Shown here: positions 17,578 through 27,546 of the stretch, one piece after another
Position numbering within the stretch: the stretch's first letter is position 1
Layout of the letters: every line of letters begins with the position of its first letter
Source: Mycobacterium sp.
GTDB taxonomy: Bacteria; Actinomycetota; Actinomycetes; Mycobacteriales; Mycobacteriaceae
DNA: 64,000 nt
Assembly (NCBI GenBank): GCA_018882965.1
Contig: VEQY01000007.1
Coordinates: forward strand, 20,570 to 84,569
Reading direction: 5' to 3'
Translations under genes and position numbers: made by a program
The notes under the pieces: model-generated
The model's input: only the letters and a program-made list of their open reading frames with translations
Databases searched by the model: none
Told to the model about the DNA's origin: nothing

Positions 17578-18540
17578 GTGGACTTCCGGGTTTTCGTCGA
17601 GCCACAGCAGGGCGCGACGTACTTCGAGCAGCTCGCAGTGGCCAAAGCCGCCGAGCACCTTGGTTTTTCAGCGTTCTTCCGCTCCGATCACTACCTCGCG
17701 ATGAGCGGCGACGGTCTTCCCGGACCGACCGATTCGTGGGTCACCTTGGCCGGCATCGCCCGGGAAACGTCGTCCATACGGCTCGGCACGCTGGTCACGT
17801 CAGCGACCTTCCGTCATCCCGGACCGCTGGCGATATCGGTGGCTCAGGTCGACGCGATGAGCGACGGACGGGTCGAATTCGGGATCGGAGCAGGATGGTT
17901 CGGAGCCGAGCATCGTGCGTACGCGATCCCCTTTCCGGACACCCGCGAACGTTTCGATCGGCTGACCGAGCAGCTTGAGATCATCACCGGAATGTGGGCC
18001 ACCCCGGCCGGGACGACGTTCGACTACGCCGGCAGCCAGTACAGCATCAGTGGTTCGCCGGCGCTGCCCAAACCCGCCCAACGACCGCATCCGCCGATCA
18101 TCATCGGCGGCGGCGGCCCGAAGCGAACCCCCGCGCTGGCCGCGCGCTACGCGGCCGAGTTCAACCTTGCTTTTCCGACTCTGGATTTCGTTCCGCTGCA
18201 GTACGGCCGGGTCCGGGCGGCACTCAGCGACGTGGGCCGCGCGGCCGACGACATCGTCTACTCCGCGGCGTTCGTCGTGTGCGCCGGCCGCGACGCGGCA
18301 CAGATCGCCGCCCGGGCCGATGCGATCGGCCGCGACGTCGACGAACTTCGCGACAACAGCCCCCTGGTGGGCACGCCGGGCGAGATCGTCGAACGCCTTG
18401 AGTCCTTTGTCGCGGCGGGCGTTCAGCGGGTCTACCTTCAGGTCCTCGACCTCGCTGACCTCGACCACCTCGAACTGTTCGCCACGCAGGTCATCCCCCA
18501 GTTCGCCACCCGGCCCCGACCAGAAGGGAAACGCCAGTGA
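17578..18540 (+). CDS. LLM-class F420-dependent oxidoreductase
   Basis: FRSDHYLAM, GTLVTSATFRHPGPLAISVAQVD, GRVEFGIGAGW, HPPIIIGGGG. Confidence 0.9.
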   Translation: MDFRVFVEPQQGATYFEQLAVAKAAEHLGFSAFFRSDHYLAMSGDGLPGPTDSWVTLAGIARETSSIRLGTLVTSATFRHPGPLAISVAQVDAMSDGRVEFGIGAGWFGAEHRAYAIPFPDTRERFDRLTEQLEIITGMWATPAGTTFDYAGSQYSISGSPALPKPAQRPHPPIIIGGGGPKRTPALAARYAAEFNLAFPTLDFVPLQYGRVRAALSDVGRAADDIVYSAAFVVCAGRDAAQIAARADAIGRDVDELRDNSPLVGTPGEIVERLESFVAAGVQRVYLQVLDLADLDHLELFATQVIPQFATRPRPEGKRQ

Positions 18541-20375
18541 GCAACGCGATCGGGCTCTCGATCGGGACACTGCACTTCGCCGCCGTCCGCGCAGGGGCGC
18601 AGCCGCTGACCCGCCAGGCCGTGGTGACACTGTGGCCCGATCGAGCGGCCGAGGTCGGCGTGCCCTCGGAGAACCCCGAACTCACCCGGCCCGGACTGGT
18701 GCTGCGCGGGTTCGTCGACCGGGTCGGCGACCCCGCGCCGCTGATCGCCGCCGACGGGTCGGCGCACCGCGGGGAGAACCTGGTGGCCGCCGCACTGGCG
18801 GCCATGGTCCGTGCCGTGGAGCCCCGGCCCGCCGATGCTTCGTCGGCACCGGTGGTCATTGCCGCACCCGCGTTCTGGGGACCGGCCACCGTTGGCGCAC
18901 TCCGCGGGGCACTACGGGCCGGGATGTCGGCCGGCGCCACCGGACCGATCATCGTCTCTGACGCCGCTGCCGCCCTGGCAGCGCTGCAGGCCGAGCAGGG
19001 TCTGCCGACTCGCGGTGTGATCGCGCTGTGCGACTTCGGGGCTGCGGGCACCACCATCAGCCTCGCCGAGGCCCGAGAGACCGAAGCCGACCTGGCACCG
19101 ATCGGGCAGTCGGTGCGTGTGACCGATCTCGCCGGCGACCGAATCGATCAGGCCCTGTTCAACTCGGTGCTGGCCCGAGTCGAGGGCAGCGGTTTCGACG
19201 ATCCTTCCGGCACTGCCGCGCAGGGGTCGCTCAACCTGCTGCACGAGCAGTGCCGGCTGGCCAAAGAACGGCTCTCCGCCGACGCCGCCACCGTCGTGCC
19301 CGTTGATCTTCCGGGCCGACGCTCCGATGTCACGATCACCCGATCTGAGCTGGAGAGCCTCATCGCCGACCCGCTGGCACGTTTCATCGATGCACTGGCG
19401 GATGCGTTGGAGCGCAACAGGATTCCCGCCACCAACCTTGCCGCGGTCGCAATCGTCGGCGGCGGGGCGGCGATCCCGGCCATCGGCCGGAAGCTCACGG
19501 AGACGCTGCGGGTTCCGCTGCTGACCTATGCCCGCCCCGAGCTGGCCGCCGCAGCCGGTGCGGCCGTGATCGCCGGACGGGGAGTGGCGCCGGGGGCACC
19601 CCCCACGACGGCGGCGCCCGCGGCGGACGCGCCGACCGGTCTTGCACCCACGGCCTGGGCGGCGGGCGCCGGAGCGGCGGGTCCGGAGGCTCCGGCCTCA
19701 GAGACCTACCGCGCGCTGGCCTGGTCCCAGGACGATGACGCCGGCGCGGAACCGGAGCCCTACACCGGCCCCGAGTACGAGGAGTTCTCGCCCCAGACGG
19801 CGGATTCGCGCCCGACGACCCGGATCGAGGACGCCACGGAGTCGGTGGCCGCGCCGCTGCCCTGGTACCGCCGGCCGCCGCTGTTGTTCGGGATCGCCGC
19901 CGCGGTCGCGGCGATCGCCGTCGGCGGCCTGGCGCTGACCCTTGCAAGCACCGATAGCACCCCGACGACCACCACCACCCGGGTCACCAAACCTGGCGAG
20001 ACCACCCAGACCGAGACCATCACCACCACCGGTGCCGACGGTCGGCCGACGACGACCATCACCACGTCGGTGACGACTAATCCCACAACCACCACGACCC
20101 CGACGACCACCACCACGACACCCACGACGACGACCACCACGACCACGACGACGACGACCACCACGACCACGACGACGCCGACGACCACGACGACGACCAC
20201 GCGGACCACCACCCCGACGACCACCGCGACGACTGTCGTGCCGCCGCCCACGACCACGTCGATCCTCACCGGGGTCACCGCGCCGACCACCGAGGAAGTC
20301 CTCACCGGGCAGACCCTGCCGACGCTGAAACCGGCGCCACCCGAGCCGGAACCGGAAACGGCCGCCGAGGGCTGA
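18537..20375 (+). CDS. Membrane-tethered Hsp70-like (ASKHA) protein with Thr-rich C-terminal tail
   Basis: Hsp70-like segments (DAAAALAALQAEQGL, CDFGAAGTTISL, AIVGGGAAIPAIGRKL), TM LLFGIAAAVAAIAVGGLALTLA, then poly-Thr tail. Confidence 0.8.
   Translation: MSNAIGLSIGTLHFAAVRAGAQPLTRQAVVTLWPDRAAEVGVPSENPELTRPGLVLRGFVDRVGDPAPLIAADGSAHRGENLVAAALAAMVRAVEPRPADASSAPVVIAAPAFWGPATVGALRGALRAGMSAGATGPIIVSDAAAALAALQAEQGLPTRGVIALCDFGAAGTTISLAEARETEADLAPIGQSVRVTDLAGDRIDQALFNSVLARVEGSGFDDPSGTAAQGSLNLLHEQCRLAKERLSADAATVVPVDLPGRRSDVTITRSELESLIADPLARFIDALADALERNRIPATNLAAVAIVGGGAAIPAIGRKLTETLRVPLLTYARPELAAAAGAAVIAGRGVAPGAPPTTAAPAADAPTGLAPTAWAAGAGAAGPEAPASETYRALAWSQDDDAGAEPEPYTGPEYEEFSPQTADSRPTTRIEDATESVAAPLPWYRRPPLLFGIAAAVAAIAVGGLALTLASTDSTPTTTTTRVTKPGETTQTETITTTGADGRPTTTITTSVTTNPTTTTTPTTTTTTPTTTTTTTTTTTTTTTTTTPTTTTTTTRTTTPTTTATTVVPPPTTTSILTGVTAPTTEEVLTGQTLPTLKPAPPEPEPETAAEG
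20080..20235. repeat. Low-complexity (ACN)n poly-threonine tract
   Basis: accacgacgacgaccaccacgaccacg... nearly continuous Thr codons. Confidence 0.9.
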
Positions 20376-20444
20376 GCGCGGTAAGAATGACGTCCCTGGC
20401 CGGAACAAACGCCGGGATGGGACTATGAGATCAGGAACATCGAA

Positions 20445-20460
20445 GTTACCCGCCAGTAAC
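20445..20460. promoter_or_regulatory. Palindromic operator candidate GTTACCCGCCAGTAAC
   Basis: GTTAC/GTAAC arms; same motif class as 20469-20484 and 52228-52243. Confidence 0.6.
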
Positions 20461-20468
20461 ATCATCGG

Positions 20469-20484
20469 GCTACCGGCGGGTAAC
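20469..20484. promoter_or_regulatory. Second, degenerate operator copy GCTACCGGCGGGTAAC
   Basis: Centre 24 bp from the first copy, upstream of etfD-like GTG 20505. Confidence 0.5.
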
Positions 20485-20504
20485 CAGCACCGAACAGGGG
20501 CGCC

Positions 20505-23219
20505 GTGGAGACGCAGATCCTTATCAGGCTGATCATCGGGCTTGCCATGACGGCGATCGTGGGGCTGCTCGCCGTCAAGCGGGTGCGCTGGCTGACCACA
20601 CTGATCCGGTCGGGTCAACCGGTCGCCGACGAGCGCGGGCGCAAGGACCACCTCGGCGAACGGATCGGTAATCAGATCCGCGAAGTGTTCGGGCAGACCC
20701 GGCTGCTGAAGTGGTCGATACCGGGAATCGCGCACTTCTTCACGATGTGGGGTTTCTTCATCCTTGCCACGGTCTACCTGGAGGCCTACGGCGTGCTGTT
20801 CGATCCGAAGTTCCACATTCCGATCGTCGGGAAGTGGGCCGTCCTGGGCTTCCTGCAGGATTTCTTCGCCGTCGCTGTCCTGCTCGGGATCATCACCTTC
20901 GCGATCATCCGGTTGCGCTCCGAACCCAAGGAATACGGCCGCTCATCAAGGTTCTACGGCTCACACACCGGTGGCGCCTGGCTGATCCTGTTCATGATCT
21001 TCAACGTCATCTGGACCTACGCGCTCTTCCGCGGTGCCGCGGTCAACGTCGGCAACTTTCCCTATGACAAGGCAGCATTCTTCTCCCACGGCGTGGGCTC
21101 GCTGCTGGCGCCGCTGGGACTGCACACCAACGAGATCATCGAAACCGTCGCGCTGCTGCTGCACCTCGGTGTCGCGCTGGTGTTCCTGCTGATCGTGCTG
21201 CACTCCAAGCATCTGCACATCGGTCTGGCGCCGCTCAACGTCACGTTCAAGCGACTGCCTAACGCGCTGGGTCCGCTCTTGCCGATGGAGTCCAACGGTG
21301 CGCTGATCGACTTCGAGGATCCTGCCGAGGATGCGGTGTTCGGTCGCGGCAAGATCGAGGATTTCACGTGGAAGGGCTACCTGGACTTCACCACGTGCAC
21401 CGAGTGCGGCCGATGCCAGTCCCAATGCCCGGCGTGGAACACCGGCAAGCCGCTCTCGCCCAAGCTCCTCATCATGGATCTGCGCGATCATCTGTTCGCC
21501 AAGGCGCCCTACGTCCTGGGCACCAAGAACGACGCAGCCGACACCGACGGTGGCCTGGAGATCGGGCCCGACAACCCGCATCACGTGCCGGAGTCCGGTT
21601 CCGGCCGGGTGCCGGCCGACTCGCCGTTGCAGGCCACCCGGCCCCTGGTCGGCACTGCTGAGCAACTCGGCGTGATCGACCCCGACGTGCTGTGGTCGTG
21701 CACCTCCTGCGGAGCGTGCGTGGAGCAGTGCCCGGTGGACATCGAGCACATCGACCACATCGTCGACATGCGCCGCTACCAGGTCATGGTGGAGTCGGAA
21801 TTCCCCGGCGAGCTCGGCGGGCTCTACAAGAACTTGGAGACCAAGGGCAACCCCTGGGGTCAGAACGCCAAGGAGCGGCTCACCTGGATCGACGAGGTGG
21901 ACTTCGACGTCCCGGTGTACGGCCGCGACGTCGATTCCTTCGCCGGGTTCGAGTACCTGTTCTGGGTGGGCTGCGCCGGGGCGCTGGACGACCGGGCGAA
22001 GAAGACCACCAAAGCGGTCGCCGAGTTGCTCTCGGCTGCGGGGGTCAAGTTCCTCGTACTCGGCGACGGCGAGACCTGCACCGGGGACTCGGCGCGGCGG
22101 TCCGGAAACGAGTTCCTCTTCCAGCAGCTTGCCGCCCAGAACGTGGCGACGATCAACGACCTCTTCGAGGGCGTGGAGCGGGTCGACCGGAAGGTCGTCG
22201 TCACCTGCCCGCATTGCTTCAACGCACTCGGCCGGGAGTACCCGCAAGTGGGCGGTAACTACACGGTGCTGCACCACACCCAGTTGCTCAATCGTCTGGT
22301 GCGCGACAAGAAGCTCATCCCCGTCCAGGGTCTCAACGGAAACGGCAGCAGCACGATCACCTACCACGACCCGTGCTACCTGGGCCGGCACAACAAGGTG
22401 TACGACGCACCGCGGGAGTTGATCGGTGCAGCCGGTGCCACGCTCACCGAGATGCCCCGCCACGCCGAGCGCGGATTCTGCTGCGGCGCCGGGGGTGCGC
22501 GCATGTGGATGGAGGAACACCTCGGCAAGCGGGTCAACCACGAACGCGTGGACGAGGCGCTGACCCTCGATCCGGAGAAGATCGCGACCGGCTGCCCGTT
22601 CTGCCGGGTGATGCTCTCCGACGGGGTGGGGGATCGCGGTAAAGCCGACGAGGTCGAGGTCGTCGACGTCGCTCAGCTGCTGCTGGGCTCGCTGGACCGC
22701 AGCACCATCACGCTTCCGGAGAAGGGTGCCGCGGCGAAACTCGCAGCAGCAGCGGCGCCTCCGGCCAAACCCGCCGTGGCGCAACCTGAAACCGTCGAGT
22801 CCAAGCCTGCGCCCGCTGCGCCGGTTGCCCCGGTTACCCCGGCCGCCACCGAGGCGCCCGCGGTGAAGGGCCTGGGCATCGCAGCGGGAGCCAAACGACC
22901 CGGCGCCACCAAAGCCGAGCCGACGGCGACGACGACGGCTAAGACGACGGCTACGGCCACGCCGGAAGCTAGGCCGGAGGCCCAACCGGCCCAGCCCGCC
23001 CCGCCGGCCAGAGGCCTGGGCATTGCACCCGGTGCGAAGCGACCCGGGGCGAAGAAGGCCGCCGAACCGGTCGCCGAACCGGTCGCTGAGTCAGTCGCTG
23101 AGCCGCCGACGCCGCCCGCTTCCGCCGAACCCGAGGGCGGCAACGGTGACGCCCCGGCACCTCCGGTGAAGGGACTGGGCATCGCCAAGGGTGCCCGCCC
23201 CCCGGGCAAGCGCACCTGA
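20505..23219 (+). CDS. etfD: Membrane Fe-S oxidoreductase (Rv0338c / EtfD-like)
   Basis: N-terminal TM cytochrome-like region, CTECGRCQSQCP and CTSCGACVEQCP ferredoxin motifs, CCG-type domains (CPHCFNALGREYP, RGFCCGAGGARMW). Located next to aspC as in M. tuberculosis. Confidence 0.92.
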   Translation: METQILIRLIIGLAMTAIVGLLAVKRVRWLTTLIRSGQPVADERGRKDHLGERIGNQIREVFGQTRLLKWSIPGIAHFFTMWGFFILATVYLEAYGVLFDPKFHIPIVGKWAVLGFLQDFFAVAVLLGIITFAIIRLRSEPKEYGRSSRFYGSHTGGAWLILFMIFNVIWTYALFRGAAVNVGNFPYDKAAFFSHGVGSLLAPLGLHTNEIIETVALLLHLGVALVFLLIVLHSKHLHIGLAPLNVTFKRLPNALGPLLPMESNGALIDFEDPAEDAVFGRGKIEDFTWKGYLDFTTCTECGRCQSQCPAWNTGKPLSPKLLIMDLRDHLFAKAPYVLGTKNDAADTDGGLEIGPDNPHHVPESGSGRVPADSPLQATRPLVGTAEQLGVIDPDVLWSCTSCGACVEQCPVDIEHIDHIVDMRRYQVMVESEFPGELGGLYKNLETKGNPWGQNAKERLTWIDEVDFDVPVYGRDVDSFAGFEYLFWVGCAGALDDRAKKTTKAVAELLSAAGVKFLVLGDGETCTGDSARRSGNEFLFQQLAAQNVATINDLFEGVERVDRKVVVTCPHCFNALGREYPQVGGNYTVLHHTQLLNRLVRDKKLIPVQGLNGNGSSTITYHDPCYLGRHNKVYDAPRELIGAAGATLTEMPRHAERGFCCGAGGARMWMEEHLGKRVNHERVDEALTLDPEKIATGCPFCRVMLSDGVGDRGKADEVEVVDVAQLLLGSLDRSTITLPEKGAAAKLAAAAAPPAKPAVAQPETVESKPAPAAPVAPVTPAATEAPAVKGLGIAAGAKRPGATKAEPTATTTAKTTATATPEARPEAQPAQPAPPARGLGIAPGAKRPGAKKAAEPVAEPVAESVAEPPTPPASAEPEGGNGDAPAPPVKGLGIAKGARPPGKRT

Positions 23220-23231
23220 CGCAGCGCCCCG

Positions 23232-23660
23232 TCAGCCCACCTTGGTGAGCTGAATCGGCGCCTCGGTCACCTGGCCGCCCACGCACTCCCCGTTGGAGTC
23301 GGCGGTCACGGTGCCGGCCAGCGTGGCCGCGTCGATCGAGTACCGGATGAAGATGTCGGCGTAGTTGCCGTCGGCGCAGACAACCCCGTCGGGCATGGTC
23401 ACGCTGTAACTCCAGCGCCCCCCCGACAGGGTTGCCACACTCGTCCAGCCCCGGTTGCTGACCAGGCTGGCGGTGCAGCCCTCGACGGCGGTCGTGCACG
23501 ACGAGGTGGCGGTGACGTAGAACATGTCGGAGCCCCCGACGACGGTGTACCTGCCGTTGAGCGGGGACGGGTCGGCGTGGGCGGATCCGGCCACAGCCAG
23601 GGCGGCCGACGCCGCCAGGAAGCAGGCTATCCCCGCTCGTGCTGTGATCGACCGCTTCAT
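23232..23660 (-). CDS. Hypothetical secreted protein
   Basis: Signal peptide MKRSITARAGIACFLAASAALAVAGSAHA; start chosen downstream of longest ORF. Confidence 0.75.
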   Translation of the reverse strand: MKRSITARAGIACFLAASAALAVAGSAHADPSPLNGRYTVVGGSDMFYVTATSSCTTAVEGCTASLVSNRGWTSVATLSGGRWSYSVTMPDGVVCADGNYADIFIRYSIDAATLAGTVTADSNGECVGGQVTEAPIQLTKVG

Positions 23661-23818
23661 ATGTTCGCCTCCTGTGATCTGCTGCACGGACAGTGTCGGA
23701 GCCGCCGGCGCGCAGCCCGCAGCAAAACACCGACGTCCGGGCGCTTCGATACCGATTCGATACCGAGTCCGAGATCCACCCCTGAAAACCCCTGGACGGC
23801 CATGGGACAATTAGGGGC

Positions 23819-25084
23819 GTGACCACCCACCAGCTACCGTGGCACTCCACCAGCCAGCATCGACGGGCCCGAACGTTCACCCAGTCGACCAAGCTGCAGG
23901 ACGTGCTCTACGAGATCCGTGGACCGGTGCACGACCATGCCGCCCGGCTGGAATCGGAGGGTCATCGCATCCTCAAGCTGAACATCGGCAATCCCGCACC
24001 GTTCGGCTTCGAGGCGCCCGACGTGATCATGCGCGACATGATCCAGGCCCTGCCCCAGGCCCAGGGGTACTCCGACTCGAGAGGGATCCTCAGCGCGCGC
24101 CGCGCCGTCGTGACCCGCTACGAGCTGGTGGAGGGTTTCCCGCGGTTCGACGTCGACGCGGTGTATCTGGGCAACGGGGTCTCCGAGTTGATCACGATGA
24201 CCTTGCTGGCCCTGTTGGACAACGGCGACCAGGTGCTCATCCCCGCACCCGACTATCCGCTGTGGACCGCCTCCACATCGCTGGCGGGCGGGACACCGGT
24301 GCACTACCTCTGCGACGAGACCAACGGCTGGCAGCCCGACATCGCCGACCTGGAGTCGAAGATCACCCCGCGGACCAAGGCGCTGGTGGTGATCAACCCC
24401 AACAACCCGACCGGTGCCGTGTACAGCCGGGAGGTGCTGGCGCAGATCGCCGACGTCGCGCGGCGCCACCAGCTACTGCTGCTCGCCGACGAAATCTACG
24501 ACAAGATCCTCTACGACGACGCCAAGCACGTCAGCCTCGCGACAGTGGCGCCCGATCTGCTTTGTCTGACCTTCAACGGACTCTCGAAGGCCTACCGCGT
24601 CGCCGGCTACCGCTCGGGCTGGCTGGTGATCACCGGTCCGACCGAGAACGCGAGCAGCTTCATCGAGGGCATTCGGCTCTTGGCCAACATGCGACTGTGC
24701 CCCAACGTCCCCGCGCAACACGCGATTCAGGTCGCGCTGGGCGGTCACCAGAGCATCGAGGACCTGGTGCTGCCGGGTGGCCGCCTGCTCGAGCAGCGAG
24801 ATCTCGCCTGGGACAAGCTCAACGAGATACCCGGCGTGTCCTGCGTCAAACCGCGGGGCGCGCTGTACGTGTTCCCCCGGCTCGATCCTGAGGTGCACGA
24901 CATCGTCGACGACGAGAAGCTCGTCTTGGACCTGCTGCTCGAGGAGAAGATTCTGATCAACCAGGGCACCGGCTTCAACTGGCCCGCCCCGGACCACCTG
25001 CGCCTGGTGACCCTGCCGTGGGCGCGCGAACTGGCCCACGCCATCGAACGGCTGGGGAATTTCCTGGCGAGCTACCGCCAGTAG
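23819..25084 (+). CDS. aspC: Pyridoxal-phosphate aminotransferase (Rv0337c/AspC-like)
   Basis: NPNNPTGAVYS, DEIYDKILYDD, SKAYRVAGYRSGW. Confidence 0.9.
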   Translation: MTTHQLPWHSTSQHRRARTFTQSTKLQDVLYEIRGPVHDHAARLESEGHRILKLNIGNPAPFGFEAPDVIMRDMIQALPQAQGYSDSRGILSARRAVVTRYELVEGFPRFDVDAVYLGNGVSELITMTLLALLDNGDQVLIPAPDYPLWTASTSLAGGTPVHYLCDETNGWQPDIADLESKITPRTKALVVINPNNPTGAVYSREVLAQIADVARRHQLLLLADEIYDKILYDDAKHVSLATVAPDLLCLTFNGLSKAYRVAGYRSGWLVITGPTENASSFIEGIRLLANMRLCPNVPAQHAIQVALGGHQSIEDLVLPGGRLLEQRDLAWDKLNEIPGVSCVKPRGALYVFPRLDPEVHDIVDDEKLVLDLLLEEKILINQGTGFNWPAPDHLRLVTLPWARELAHAIERLGNFLASYRQ

Positions 25085-25085
25085 G

Positions 25086-26342
25086 GTGTCGCACTCGCAC
25101 TCGCCCGCACCCGTCGGGCCTGCGCCACTGGGGCCGTTGGCCGCGCGCAGCGTCGTCATCGCGCTGGCGGTGATCGCCCTCGCGGTCATCGTCGGGGCCG
25201 TAATGCTGTGGCCGTCGGGCGCCAAGGTCGACATCCCCCTGCCGTTCCAGAACGCCGAGGGCGGATCGGTCACGACCGAAAGTGCCAAGGTGCTGTCGAC
25301 CGCACTGGCCGACTGCGGAAGCCGCTCGGCCGGCGAAGTGCTCACCGCTGAACCCGCACCCGGGATTCCCGGCAGCGGGTCCTGCATCCAAGGCGTGGTG
25401 CGGATCGACAGCGGGCCCAACACCGGAGCCAGCACGCTGCTCGAGTTTTCCCCCGGACCCGGCCAGCCCACCCTGAGCGCCGGTGATGATGTTCGTGTTT
25501 TCCGCCAGGTCAACCAGCAGGGCGTCACCACCTACGGGTTCTACGACTTCGAGCGCGGCTGGCCGCTGACTCTGATCGCGGCGGTCTTCGCGATCGTCAT
25601 CGTCGGCGTCGCGCGCTGGCGGGGCCTGCGGGCACTGGTCGGGATCCTCATCGCGTTCACGGTGCTGGTGGTCTTCCTGCTGCCCGCGTTGCGCGATGGA
25701 GCGCCGGCGGTGCCGGTCGCGCTCGTCGCCTCTTCAGCCATCCTCTACGCGGTGATCTACCTGGCCCACGGGGTGAGTCTGCGCACCAGCGCCGCGCTGC
25801 TGGGCACCCTGACGTCGATGCTCCTGGCGGCTGCGCTGTCCTGGGCGGCAATCGAATTCACCCACCTCACCGGGCTCTCGCAGGACCAGAACAACGAGGT
25901 GGCGGCCTACCTGGGCAACGTGTCGATCACAGGCCTGCTGTTGGCCGGCTTCATCATCGGCTCACTGGGCGTGCTCAACGACGTCACGATCACGCAGGCT
26001 TCGGCAGTGTTCGAGTTGGCCCATGTCGGGCACGGCACGCGCAGGGAGGTCTTCCGACGAGCGATGCGCGTCGGCAGCGACCACATCGCCAGCACCGTCT
26101 ACACCCTGGTGCTCGCCTACGCCGGTAGTTCGTTGCCGCTGCTGCTGCTCTTCAGCGTCGCCGACCGCAGACTCACCGACGTACTCACCTCTGAGAGCGT
26201 CGCGATAGAGATCGTGCGTTCGGCGGTGGGCGGTATCGCGCTGGCGCTGGCGGTGCCGCTGACCACGGCGGTCGCCGCTGCGCTGGCATCCCCTAACGCC
26301 GCTGCAGGATCTCCAGCAGATACTGGCCGTAGCCCGACCTGA
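25086..26342 (+). CDS. YibE/F family membrane protein
   Basis: Multiple TM segments; [17 protein letters not shown] typical of YibE/F. Confidence 0.88.
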   Translation: MSHSHSPAPVGPAPLGPLAARSVVIALAVIALAVIVGAVMLWPSGAKVDIPLPFQNAEGGSVTTESAKVLSTALADCGSRSAGEVLTAEPAPGIPGSGSCIQGVVRIDSGPNTGASTLLEFSPGPGQPTLSAGDDVRVFRQVNQQGVTTYGFYDFERGWPLTLIAAVFAIVIVGVARWRGLRALVGILIAFTVLVVFLLPALRDGAPAVPVALVASSAILYAVIYLAHGVSLRTSAALLGTLTSMLLAAALSWAAIEFTHLTGLSQDQNNEVAAYLGNVSITGLLLAGFIIGSLGVLNDVTITQASAVFELAHVGHGTRREVFRRAMRVGSDHIASTVYTLVLAYAGSSLPLLLLFSVADRRLTDVLTSESVAIEIVRSAVGGIALALAVPLTTAVAAALASPNAAAGSPADTGRSPT

Positions 26343-27159
26343 GCAGGGTCCGCCCGCGGGCGGCGAGCTGCTCGTCGCTGATGAAACCCAGCCGCCAGGC
26401 GATCTCTTCCGGGCAGGACACCTTCAGCCCTTGCCGGGCTTCGATGGTCCGCACGAAGCTGCCCGCCTCCAGCAGGGCGTCGAAGGTTCCGGTATCCAGC
26501 CAGGCCGTCCCACGGGTGAGTACCTCGACCTGAAGCCGACCCTGATTGAGATAGGCCAGGTTGACATCGGTGATCTCCAGCTCGCCCCGCGGGGACGGGC
26601 GCAGCGATCGGGCGATCTCGACGACGTCGTTGTCGTAGAAATACAGGCCGGGTACGGCATAGTTCGACTTGGGTGTCGCGGGCTTCTCCTCGACCGCCAA
26701 AGCTGTTCCGTCGGGGGCGAATTCGACGACGCCGTAGTCGGAGGGGTTGGCCACCCAGTAGGCGAAGATCGACCCGCCTTGAACCTCTCGGAAACGCCGC
26801 AGGCTGGTGCCCACTCCGGGGCCGTAGAAGATGTTATCGCCCAAAATCAGGGCCACCGGCCCGGTACCGATGTGATCCGCACCGATCAAGAAGGCCTGGG
26901 CAAGTCCCTCCGGCCGGTCCTGGACGGCGTAGGTGAGGCTGATGCCGAAGTGCGACCCGTCGCCGAGCAGTCGCTGAAAGGCAGCAAGGTCCTGCGGGGT
27001 GGTGATCACCAGGATGTCGCGGATCCCGGCCATCATCAGCGTGGAGAGCGGGTAGAAGACCAGTGGCTTGTCGTACACCGGCAGCAGCTGCTTGCTCGCG
27101 CCCTGGGTGATCGGGTGCAGCCGCGTACCGGTTCCCCCGGCCAGGATGATCCCCCGCAT
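26293..27159 (-). CDS. rmlA: Glucose-1-phosphate thymidylyltransferase
   Basis: [66 protein letters not shown]. Confidence 0.98.
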   Translation of the reverse strand: MRGIILAGGTGTRLHPITQGASKQLLPVYDKPLVFYPLSTLMMAGIRDILVITTPQDLAAFQRLLGDGSHFGISLTYAVQDRPEGLAQAFLIGADHIGTGPVALILGDNIFYGPGVGTSLRRFREVQGGSIFAYWVANPSDYGVVEFAPDGTALAVEEKPATPKSNYAVPGLYFYDNDVVEIARSLRPSPRGELEITDVNLAYLNQGRLQVEVLTRGTAWLDTGTFDALLEAGSFVRTIEARQGLKVSCPEEIAWRLGFISDEQLAARGRTLLRSGYGQYLLEILQRR

Positions 27160-27527
27160 CAGGCCTGCAGGTCGTCTTCGGTCAGCTCGGTGGCCGCCAG
27201 CGCGGCGGCGAGATCATCGTGGCGGAAGGCCGCGGTGACGTGATCGTGGACGACGCGGAATGCCGACGCGGCCGTGCCGACGTCGCCGGTCTTCGATGTG
27301 ATGCGCTCCTCTACCACGACGACTCCGTCGTGGTAGTAGATGTTCCCCACGTCGATCGTCGCGTCGGTGCGCTGCGCCCACTCCCGCAGCGCGGCGTGGC
27401 CCTGCGCAGCGCCGTGGGCGTCACCGATCTCGATGTCCTCGCTGGACAGTGCGAGCAGGGTGTCCAGGTCGGCGTTGCTCAGCGCGTCGTGCCACGCCAG
27501 AACGGTGGCGATCTCCGAAGTGCTCAT
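27159..27527 (-). CDS. NTF2-like/SnoaL-like protein
   Basis: [39 protein letters not shown]...; 1-bp TGATG overlap with rmlA start. Confidence 0.8.
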   Translation of the reverse strand: MSTSEIATVLAWHDALSNADLDTLLALSSEDIEIGDAHGAAQGHAALREWAQRTDATIDVGNIYYHDGVVVVEERITSKTGDVGTAASAFRVVHDHVTAAFRHDDLAAALAATELTEDDLQA

Positions 27528-27546
27528 GGTGGCCCAACGTACCGGG

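Noticed and set aside
20080-20235. Dense short repeats resembling a CRISPR or VNTR array
   Set aside because: Codon-level Thr low-complexity inside a CDS; no repeat/spacer periodicity.
19760-20305. 181-aa poly-Val ORF on the minus strand
   Set aside because: Complement of the poly-Thr codon tract (ACN to NGT/GTN), not a real protein.
20961-22985. 674-aa minus-strand ORF opposite the EtfD-like gene
   Set aside because: Shadow ORF with Arg/Gly/His-biased composition; the sense strand has clear Fe-S motifs.
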